Shown one piece after another: positions 24,530 through 31,223 of a DNA stretch of 61,946 nucleotides. The notes under the pieces were generated by a model that saw only the letters and a list, made by a program, of their open reading frames with translations, had not been told where the DNA came from and did no database searches. The position numbers and the translations under genes were made by a program. The stretch is from CAMLOF01 sp041913045 (lineage in GTDB: Bacteria > Pseudomonadota > Gammaproteobacteria > Burkholderiales > Burkholderiaceae_C): NCBI GenBank assembly GCA_041913045.1, contig JAYSGB010000026.1:1-61946 (forward strand). The letters run 5' to 3'. Within the stretch, counting starts at the first letter, position 1, and every line of letters starts with the position of its first letter.

Positions 24530-25231
24530 TTACATGCCCAGGGAGCGCAGCAGTTCGTCGGTGTCGCTGTCACCACTGCCGTTGCTTGCGGGTGACGTGG
24601 GCGCAGGGCTGGATGCCGGACTGGAGGCCTGCGCCATCAGTGCGTCCGGGTCGGGTGCTTCCTGCGGCTCGAAGTCGTAGAGCTTGACGAACTCGGTGCG
24701 GTCGATGGCCAGTTCCAGGTAAAAGATGTTGTTGCGGCCGGTGTAGAAGGTCACGCGCCGCGCTTCGGGGTGGTCCAGGTTGGCGTCCACGCTCAGCACC
24801 ACCTGCTTGTTCAGCACCAGCATCTTAGGCTGGTTCTGGGTGATGTGGGTGTGCAACTCACGCCGGATCTTGCTGGTGAAGTCGCCCAGCACCTGGTTCA
24901 TCAGTTCGCCCATCACGTTGGCAACCTCATCCGAGGTGTAGGAGCTGGCCAGGTCATCCTTGGACATACCCATGCTCAGCAGGTAGCTCTGGTACAGCTC
25001 CATGGCAGCGGGCGCCGAGAAGTTCAGGATCACCAGGCCCGAGAACCCGCCGTCGAACAGCACGAAGCACCCGATGTCCGGCTTCAGGCAGGTCTTCTGG
25101 ATGCGCTGCACCATGCCGGAGTAAGTGATGTCGCCGTGGGTGGCCGCGTTGAGCACCTTGGTCACGGAGTTGCACAGGCTCATCAGCAGGTCTTCGGTGT
25201 CGAAGATGACTTCGGAACGGTCAGCAGCCAT
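24530..25231 (-). CDS. DUF3334 family protein, CheX-like
   Basis: 233 residues. The first 180 residues look like the CheC/CheX fold: a conserved TSDEVANVMGELMNQVLGDF carries the ExxN pattern seen at CheX/CheC active sites, after an IGCFVLFDGGFSGLVILNFS strand region. The tail (about 195-225) is a Ser/Pro/Ala linker ending in DTDELLRSLGM, similar to peptide tags. The family resembles DUF3334. CheX proteins dephosphorylate CheY-P; whether this one does is unknown. It sits between queA and tgt on the same strand with short gaps (36 and 18 bases), an unexpected place for a chemotaxis-like protein. Confidence 0.72.
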   Translation of the reverse strand: MAADRSEVIFDTEDLLMSLCNSVTKVLNAATHGDITYSGMVQRIQKTCLKPDIGCFVLFDGGFSGLVILNFSAPAAMELYQSYLLSMGMSKDDLASSYTSDEVANVMGELMNQVLGDFTSKIRRELHTHITQNQPKMLVLNKQVVLSVDANLDHPEARRVTFYTGRNNIFYLELAIDRTEFVKLYDFEPQEAPDPDALMAQASSPASSPAPTSPASNGSGDSDTDELLRSLGM

Positions 25232-25267
25232 ATCGTTTTCTCGTTGGGTTGACGGACGTGGCCGCCT

Positions 25268-26344
25268 TCAGGCGGCCTTCTGCAGCAGCATGGCATCACC
25301 ATAGCTGAAAAAACGGTAGTTGTTCGCGATGGCGTGGCGGTACAGCGCCATGACGTGTTCGTAGCCTGCAAAGGCGCTCACCAGCATCATGAGCGTGCTC
25401 TTGGGCAGGTGGAAGTTGGTGACGAGCACGTCCACCACGCGGAATTGGAAGCCTGGGGTGATGAAGATGTCGGTGTCGCCGCTGGCCTGCCCGGAGCGCG
25501 CCCAGCTTTCCAGTGTGCGCACGCTGGTGGTGCCCACGGCCACCACGCGCCCGCCACGGGCCTGGGTGTCGCGCACGGCCTGCTGTGTGGCTTCGGGCAC
25601 CTGGTACCACTCGCTGTGCATCACGTGCTCGGCGATGTTTTCGGTCTTGCAGGGTTGGAAGGTGCCCGCGCCTACGTGCAGGGTGACACTGGCGCGTTGC
25701 ACGACCCGGGCGTCCAGTTCGGCCAGCAAACCTTCGTCGAAGTGCAGGGCGGCGGTGGGCGCGGCCACCGCACCGGGGTGCTTGGCAAACACGGTCTGGT
25801 AGCGGCGCTCGTCTTCGGCGGTGTCGCCGTGTTCGATGTAGGGCGGCAGCGGCACGTGGCCATGGGCGGCCATGAGCGCGTGCGGCTCGCCGCTGAAGGC
25901 AAAGCGGAACAGCGGGCCGTCGTCGTGCGGCCAGCGGCCCAGCAGTGTGGCGGTGAAGGCCGTTTCGTTGGTGCCGCCCGCGTACATACGGAGCGTGGCG
26001 CCCAGGGGCGGTTTCTTGCTGACCTTCATGTGTGCCACCACCTCGTGGCCAGGGCCGGGCAGCACGCGCTCCACCAGCAACTCCACCTTGCCGCCCGAGG
26101 ATTTTTCCCCGTACAGGCGGGCTTTGATCACCTGGGTGTCGTTGAACACCAGCAGGTCGCCAGCGCGCAGCAGGCCGGGAAGTTCACGAAAAATGCGGTC
26201 CTGTGGCGCAGGGCCTGTGCCGTCGAGCAGGCGTGACGCGCTGCGTTCGGCCGCCGGGTGTTGCGCAATAAGTTCGGGGGGCAGCGAAAAGTCAAAATCG
26301 CTGAGGGTGAAGGCGCGCGGTGCGCCCTGCAAGGCATGCGTCAT
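25268..26344 (-). CDS. queA: S-adenosylmethionine:tRNA ribosyltransferase-isomerase
   Basis: 358 residues, the normal QueA length. Typical sequence: FDFSLPPELIAQHP near the N-terminus, LLVFNDTQVIKARL, LHVGAGTFQPCKTENIAEHVMHSE in the centre, and FITPGFQFRVVDVLVTNFHLPKSTLMMLVSAFAG towards the end. QueA transfers the ribosyl part of SAM to preQ1-modified tRNA, giving epoxyqueuosine. It is the first gene of the minus-strand operon containing the DUF3334 gene and tgt. The start ATG at 26344 is 75 bases from the end of the diguanylate cyclase gene, room for a promoter. Confidence 0.97.
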   Translation of the reverse strand: MTHALQGAPRAFTLSDFDFSLPPELIAQHPAAERSASRLLDGTGPAPQDRIFRELPGLLRAGDLLVFNDTQVIKARLYGEKSSGGKVELLVERVLPGPGHEVVAHMKVSKKPPLGATLRMYAGGTNETAFTATLLGRWPHDDGPLFRFAFSGEPHALMAAHGHVPLPPYIEHGDTAEDERRYQTVFAKHPGAVAAPTAALHFDEGLLAELDARVVQRASVTLHVGAGTFQPCKTENIAEHVMHSEWYQVPEATQQAVRDTQARGGRVVAVGTTSVRTLESWARSGQASGDTDIFITPGFQFRVVDVLVTNFHLPKSTLMMLVSAFAGYEHVMALYRHAIANNYRFFSYGDAMLLQKAA

Positions 26345-26419
26345 GGTGCTTGAGGGCCGGACGGGCCCGTTCCAAGTTGAAAAGCCGTGATTGTGCCAGT
26401 TCGCCTGTGCCCCTCAAGC

Positions 26420-27892
26420 TCACGGCGTGCCTGGGGCGCGGCCGTTGCGGCGGCGCTCGATGCCGCTTTCCTCGTAATAGCGGGCCTTGGCCTGGTACAT
26501 GGCCTTGTCGGCCTCCTGTAGCGCCGTGCTCAAAGGCTCTCCTGCATGGCAGGTGGCTTGGCCGATGGCCAAGCTCAGCGGGTGCCCCGTGTAGAACTGG
26601 TTGTTCAGCTCCAGCACGGACAAAATGCGCTCCTTCGCCGCCGTGGCTCCCGCAGCATCGGTGGCGGGCAGCAGCACGGCGAATTCGTCGCCGCCAATGC
26701 GCGCGGCGCAAGCAGGCGCGTCCACCGCCTTGGACAGCACCTCGCCCACCCGGCGCAGCATCTCGTCACCCGCACCGTGACCTTCGTCGTCGTTCACCTG
26801 CTTGAGCCCATTGAGGTCTATGGCCAGCACGCTCACAGGCCATGGCCCCTTGCGCGTGAGGCGGTTGATCTCGTCGGCGTAATAGGCGCGGTTGCGCAGC
26901 TTGGTGAGTACGTCGTGCTTGCCAAGGTATTCCAGGTAGGCCTCGGCCTTCTTGCGGGCGGTTATGTCCACCAGCGACACCAGCACCAGGTCCCAGTCGG
27001 CCTCGTGGCCGTCCAGTACCGAAAACTGCATGTGGATGTGCAGCATCTCGCCGTTGAGCGAGTAGTTCACCACCTCGCGTTGCTGGAAGAGCTTGCCATC
27101 CCAGAGGTCGATGAGCTGCTCGGCAAAGGAGTCGTGCATTTCGTCGCGGAAGACCTGCCCCAGGTCGCGCAGCAGGTGGGGTTTATCGCTGGCGCCGAAC
27201 ATGCGCAACGTCTGGCGGTTCACGTCGACGACGCGGATTTCCTGCATGCAGCGCGTCACGAACTCCGGGTGCACCTTCAGGAAGACGCGGAAGTCCTGTA
27301 TGCCCTGGGCGCGGACCTCGTCCACCAACTGCTTGACGGTCTGGAAATCCTCCACCCACAGGGAAACGGGGGAGCGCTCGAACAGGTCGCGGGCGTACTG
27401 CTCGCTGCGCTGCAGTCCGGCAGCAGCCTGCACGCGTTCGGTGATGTCCTCCAGCGAGACGAGCATCCGGCTCCAGTCGTCCTCGTGCCCGGGCAGCATC
27501 CGCGCACGCACATGTACGTCCAGGCGGCGCCCGTCCAGAGCATAGTTCACCGTCTGGTTCGCGAATTCCAGGGCACCTTCCCACAAGGCGCAAAGTTCCT
27601 CCACGACCGTGTGGTGCATGTCCCGCGAAAAGACCTTGTCCAGGTTGGCGACCAGCTCTTCCTGCGTGGCTGCGCCAAACAGCCCCAGCGTGCGCCGGTT
27701 TACCTGCAACACCTTCAGGCAGGCCGTGCACTCGCCCACGCGGGCCGGGTCCTGCTGCAGATGGGCGCGCAGGTCGGTCACGCCCTGAGCGCGCCAGCGT
27801 TCAAAGAGCGTCTTGAGGCCGCTGTAGTCTTCCAGCCACAGCGAAACTGGGGCCAATTCGAACATGTGTTCGTGGTCGGACAGGGGAGGCAT
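26420..27892 (-). CDS. Diguanylate cyclase with tandem PAS-like sensor domains
   Basis: 490 residues, soluble. Two homologous PAS-like domains lie in tandem: about 8-140 (FELAPVSLWLEDYSGLKTLF, VNRRTLGLFGA, LVSLEDITERV) and about 150-310 (FERSPVSLWVEDFQTVKQLV, VNRQTLRMFGA, LVSLVDITARK). The catalytic domain carries ARIGGDEFAVLLPA and IDLNGLKQVNDDEGHGAGD, so cyclase activity is expected. The I-site position reads DAPA instead of RxxD, so product inhibition is probably lost. No EAL domain. Divergent from an orphan parA with 119 bases between starts. The ligand of the PAS pair is unknown. Confidence 0.92.
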   Translation of the reverse strand: MPPLSDHEHMFELAPVSLWLEDYSGLKTLFERWRAQGVTDLRAHLQQDPARVGECTACLKVLQVNRRTLGLFGAATQEELVANLDKVFSRDMHHTVVEELCALWEGALEFANQTVNYALDGRRLDVHVRARMLPGHEDDWSRMLVSLEDITERVQAAAGLQRSEQYARDLFERSPVSLWVEDFQTVKQLVDEVRAQGIQDFRVFLKVHPEFVTRCMQEIRVVDVNRQTLRMFGASDKPHLLRDLGQVFRDEMHDSFAEQLIDLWDGKLFQQREVVNYSLNGEMLHIHMQFSVLDGHEADWDLVLVSLVDITARKKAEAYLEYLGKHDVLTKLRNRAYYADEINRLTRKGPWPVSVLAIDLNGLKQVNDDEGHGAGDEMLRRVGEVLSKAVDAPACAARIGGDEFAVLLPATDAAGATAAKERILSVLELNNQFYTGHPLSLAIGQATCHAGEPLSTALQEADKAMYQAKARYYEESGIERRRNGRAPGTP

Positions 27893-28011
27893 GGTGTGTC
27901 TTTCTGGGCGGCCAGAGGGTCTTGGAGTGTAATTTGCTGCGCCGCAGCAAATGCCTTACCATCGGGTGGCGAAACCATCAGTATCACCCAAGCACCGGAA
28001 GGAAGTTCCTC

Positions 28012-28773
28012 ATGCCGCTCGTCGTTTTCAACCAGAAAGGCGGGGTGGGCAAGTCCACCATCACCTGCAACCTGGCGGCCATCAGCGCGGCGCAGGGGCT
28101 GCGCACCCTGGTGATCGACCTGGACCCGCAAGGCAACTCCACCCATTACCTGGTGGGCGGGCAGGTGGCCGACGACCAGCCCACCGTGGCCACCTTCTTC
28201 GAGCAGACGCTGAGCTTCAGCTTCCGCCCGGTGCCGCCCACCGATTTTGTCCTCGCCACGCCGTTCGAGGGTCTGCACCTCATGGCTGCCAGCCCCCGGC
28301 TGGATGAGCTGGCGTCCAAGCTGGAATCACGTCACAAGATCTACAAACTGCGCGAGGCTCTGCAGCAGTTGACGGAGAGCTACGACCGCATCTATATCGA
28401 CACCCCGCCCGCGCTGAACTTTTACACCCGCTCGGCGCTGATGGGGGCCAGCGGTTGCCTCATTCCTTTCGATTGCGACGATTTCTCGCGGCAGGCGCTC
28501 TACATCCTGTTGGAGAACGTGCAGGAAATCCGCGCCGACCACAACCCGGAACTGCAGGTCAAGGGCATTGTCGTCAACCAGTTCCAGCCGCGTGCCAACC
28601 TGCCGCAGCGCCTGGTGCAGGACCTGCTGGATGAAGGGCTGCCGGTGTTGGAGCCCTACCTGCCCTCATCGGTGAAGGTCCGCGAGTCGCACCAGCTCTC
28701 CCGGCCCATGATCCACCTGGAGCCCCGCCACAAGCTGACCCTGGCGCTGGTGGAACTGCACGCCCGGCTCTGA
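28012..28773 (+). CDS. ParA-family ATPase (orphan)
   Basis: 253 residues from ATG 28012, preceded by GGAAGGAAG. The deviant Walker A KGGVGKST starts at about residue 9, the Walker A' VIDLDPQGNSTHYL and Walker B YIDTPPALNF follow. There is no N-terminal HTH, and no parB or parS-like gene is adjacent, so it is not a chromosome-segregation ParA in its usual setting. Orphan ParA/MinD proteins position cargo such as chemotaxis arrays, carboxysomes or storage granules. The divergent neighbour is a diguanylate cyclase and the convergent neighbour an SbtA permease; no cargo protein is evident locally. Confidence 0.88.
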   Translation: MPLVVFNQKGGVGKSTITCNLAAISAAQGLRTLVIDLDPQGNSTHYLVGGQVADDQPTVATFFEQTLSFSFRPVPPTDFVLATPFEGLHLMAASPRLDELASKLESRHKIYKLREALQQLTESYDRIYIDTPPALNFYTRSALMGASGCLIPFDCDDFSRQALYILLENVQEIRADHNPELQVKGIVVNQFQPRANLPQRLVQDLLDEGLPVLEPYLPSSVKVRESHQLSRPMIHLEPRHKLTLALVELHARL

Positions 28774-28790
28774 GAACTTGCTGGGCGGGC

Positions 28791-29807
28791 TCAGCCCAGC
28801 GCCCAGTGCGCCGCCTGCAGGTAGAGCGGGATCCCAAACAGGATGTTGAGCGGGAAGGTCACCCCCAGCGACAGGCCGAAATAGAGCGAGGGGTTGGCTT
28901 CGGGGATGGCGTGGCGCAGCACCGCAGGCACGGCGATGTAGGAGGCGCTGGCCGCCAGCACCATCAGCAGCGAGGCGTCGCCCGCGCCAATGCCCAGCAG
29001 CGCGCACAGGCCAAGCGCCAGGCTCGCATGCACCAGCGGCCCCAGCACGGCGTACGCAATCAGCCAGGGTGACTGGCCACGCACCTTGGGCATGTTGCGG
29101 GCGGCCAGCAGCCCCATGTCCAGCAGGAAGAAGGCGAGCATGCCCTTGAACAGGTCCCCCGTGAAGGGCTTCATGGCGGCGTGGCCCGCCTCACCTGTGG
29201 TCAGGCCGATCACCATGGCGCCCATCAGCAGAAGCTGGGCGCCGTCGGTGAAGGACTCATGCAGCACTTTGCCCAGCGAGAAGCCATTGCCGCCGTGGCC
29301 CTGCGGCCCACCCAAGACTGCGGCCCCACCCTGTATGCCAGAGGTCTGGCTGGCGGCAGCACGCTGGCGCAACGCGTTGGCCAGCAGCACAGCCATGATG
29401 ATCGCAGGGGATTCCATCAGCGCCATGGCCGCCGCCATGTAGCCACCGTAAGCCAGGCCCTGGCTTTCCAGCGTCTGCACGGCCGTGATGAAGGTGACGG
29501 CGCTCACCGAACCGTAGGTGGCCGCGACGGCAGCCGCATCCAGCGGCGCCAGTACGCGACGCAACAGCCAGTAGCCAAGCAGCGGCACCAACACCGCCAG
29601 CGTTACCGCCGCGCCCAAGCCGCGGGCCACGTCCAAGGTGAAGCCCGAGGCGGCCAGCGCAAACCCGCCCTTCAGGCCGAGCGCCATCAGCAGGTACAGC
29701 GACAGAAAGCGCGAAATGGGAGCCGGAATCTCCAGGTTGGACTTGACGGTGCCTGCCAGCACGCCGAAGACGAAAAAGAGGATGGCGGGGTCGATGAGGT
29801 TCTGCAT
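28791..29807 (-). CDS. SbtA-family sodium-dependent bicarbonate permease
   Basis: 338 residues from ATG 29807, about ten membrane helices. The start NLIDPAILFFVFGVLAGTVKSNLEIPAPISRFLSLYLLMALGLKGG and the repeat half (TYGSVSAVTFITAVQTLES) are characteristic of SbtA, the high-affinity Na+/bicarbonate symporter first known in cyanobacteria and frequent in proteobacteria. No sbtB (PII-like) gene is next to it. A LysR gene is divergent with a 91-base AT-rich gap between starts, the classical layout for a LysR-controlled target. An upstream in-frame ATG would run through that promoter gap and is not used. Confidence 0.88.
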   Translation of the reverse strand: MQNLIDPAILFFVFGVLAGTVKSNLEIPAPISRFLSLYLLMALGLKGGFALAASGFTLDVARGLGAAVTLAVLVPLLGYWLLRRVLAPLDAAAVAATYGSVSAVTFITAVQTLESQGLAYGGYMAAAMALMESPAIIMAVLLANALRQRAAASQTSGIQGGAAVLGGPQGHGGNGFSLGKVLHESFTDGAQLLLMGAMVIGLTTGEAGHAAMKPFTGDLFKGMLAFFLLDMGLLAARNMPKVRGQSPWLIAYAVLGPLVHASLALGLCALLGIGAGDASLLMVLAASASYIAVPAVLRHAIPEANPSLYFGLSLGVTFPLNILFGIPLYLQAAHWALG

Positions 29808-29869
29808 GGCGTTTGAATATAGGAATGGCGCCGATGCTAGGGAAAACCATGAATTAAGTAAAATCGATT

Positions 29870-29885
29870 TATATGTGGTGATATA
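29870..29885. promoter_or_regulatory. AT-rich dyad in sbtA / LysR divergent gap
   Basis: TATAT-GTGGTG-ATATA, perfect 5-bp arms, 14 bases before the LysR ATG and 63 bases from the permease ATG. It contains a T-N11-A arrangement as LysR sites do. The whole gap is markedly AT-rich compared with the surrounding genes. This is a candidate binding site for the divergent LysR protein. Confidence 0.45.
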
Positions 29886-29898
29886 TAGATAATTTTCT

Positions 29899-30813
29899 AT
29901 GAATGCAACCTTTCGACAGCTGCGGCTTTTCTTGGCGCTGGCCGACCAGGGCAGCGTGAGTGCGGCGGCGCGGGCCACTCACGTCACCCAACCCACCGCG
30001 TCCATGCAGCTGCGTGAATTGGCCGAAGCCGTGGGCCTGCCCTTGCACGAAGTGATAGGCAAGAAGGTGTACCTCACGGCCGCAGGCGAGGCGCTGGCCA
30101 GCACGGCGCGCGCCATGGTGGGCGAGTGGTCGCTTTTCGAGCAGCAGGTGGCTGCCATGAAGGGGCTGCACCAGGGCCGCTTGCGCGTCGCGGTGGTGAG
30201 TACAGCCAAGTACTTCGTGCCGCGTTGGCTGGGGGCGTTTTGTGCGGCGCACCCTGACGTCGAGATCGCGCTGGAAATCCTGAATCGCGATGGAGTGGTC
30301 CAGCGACTGCGGCGCAACCAGGACGACATCTCCATCATGTCCATCCCGCCGAAGGATCTGGACATCGAGCAGCGCGAGTTCCTGCCCAATCCGCTTGTCG
30401 TGGTGGCCCAAAGTGGTCACCCGTTGGCTAGCCAGCGTGCCATACCCCTGGCTGAACTGGCTGGCGAGCGTTTCATCTTGCGCGAGCCGGGTTCGGGCAC
30501 GCGCATGGCTGCCGAAGCACACTTTCGCGCCCACGCCTTCACCCCGCAGGTCCGTCTGGCGCTGGGTAGCAACGAGGCCATCAAGCAAGCCGTGGCTGGC
30601 GGCATGGGTCTGTCGGTGTTGTCACGGCACGCGTTGGCACCGGAACCGGCGGGGGAGGGGCTGTGCCTGCTGGACGTGGAAGACTTCCCCATACACGCCA
30701 GTTGGTACATCGTCCACCTTCGCGGCAAGCAGCTGTCGCCGCTGGCACGGGTGTTTCAGCAGCATTTGATGGCACAGGCTCAGGAATACCGATCCTCGGA
30801 TGTCGCCCGCTGA
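29899..30813 (+). CDS. LysR-family regulator, CbbR/CmpR-like
   Basis: 304 residues. The winged helix-turn-helix (QLRLFLALADQGSVSAAARATHVTQPTASMQLRELAEAVG) and the effector domain (FILREPGSGTRMAAEAHF, NEAIKQAVAGGMGLSVLSRHAL) resemble the CbbR/CmpR group that controls carbon fixation or inorganic-carbon uptake genes. Its divergent neighbour is an SbtA-type bicarbonate permease, so regulation of that gene is the natural inference. No ribosome-binding site is obvious before the ATG. Rubisco genes are absent from this window, so the regulon may be limited to bicarbonate supply. Confidence 0.88.
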   Translation: MNATFRQLRLFLALADQGSVSAAARATHVTQPTASMQLRELAEAVGLPLHEVIGKKVYLTAAGEALASTARAMVGEWSLFEQQVAAMKGLHQGRLRVAVVSTAKYFVPRWLGAFCAAHPDVEIALEILNRDGVVQRLRRNQDDISIMSIPPKDLDIEQREFLPNPLVVVAQSGHPLASQRAIPLAELAGERFILREPGSGTRMAAEAHFRAHAFTPQVRLALGSNEAIKQAVAGGMGLSVLSRHALAPEPAGEGLCLLDVEDFPIHASWYIVHLRGKQLSPLARVFQQHLMAQAQEYRSSDVAR

Positions 30814-30925
30814 CCATTCTCAAGCGTTCGCTTTTTGCTGATGGATTTTGCGATGAATGCTGCTTTTTTCGAATCGTTGGGGCGCCTAGCATGGGGCTAC
30901 GCCAATGTCCACGAAAGGAATCCCC

Positions 30926-31180
30926 ATGAAATGCCCCCATTGCAACGATGCCGTTCTGGTGATGACCGAGCGCCAAGGCGTTGAAATCGACTACTGCCCC
31001 CAATGCCGTGGCGTGTGGCTTGACCGGGGCGAGCTGGACAAATTGATCGAGCGCAGCGCCTCCCCCAATCCCGTGCAGCATGCTCCCGCCCGGCGCCCTG
31101 ATTTCGCCGATTCAGGCTACGGGCACGCGGGGTACGGCAAGCGCAAGCACAAGTCCTGGCTGAGCGAAATATTCGACTGA
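30926..31180 (+). CDS. TFIIB-type zinc-ribbon protein
   Basis: 84 residues from ATG 30926, preceded by AAAGGAA; an ATG at 30905 would add seven residues but has no ribosome site. A single zinc ribbon is formed by CPHC near the start and CPQC about 26 residues later, followed by RGVWLDRGELDKLIER, the signature of the zf-TFIIB family of small bacterial proteins. The tail is rich in Gly, His and Lys. The role of these proteins is unknown; nucleic acid binding is assumed. It precedes recG on the same strand by 43 bases. Confidence 0.82.
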   Translation: MKCPHCNDAVLVMTERQGVEIDYCPQCRGVWLDRGELDKLIERSASPNPVQHAPARRPDFADSGYGHAGYGKRKHKSWLSEIFD

Positions 31181-31211
31181 ACGGCTGGCGGAATCCGGGT
31201 GTGGCCTGCGG

Positions 31212-31217
31212 CACAAT
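31212..31217 (+). promoter_or_regulatory. Candidate -10 element of recG, possibly leaderless
   Basis: CACAAT lies seven bases before the recG ATG, so a transcript starting at the usual distance would begin at or next to the start codon. No Shine-Dalgarno sequence is seen before this ATG, which agrees with a leaderless mRNA. No good -35 was found, so confidence is low. Confidence 0.3.
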
Positions 31218-31223
31218 GCCGCC

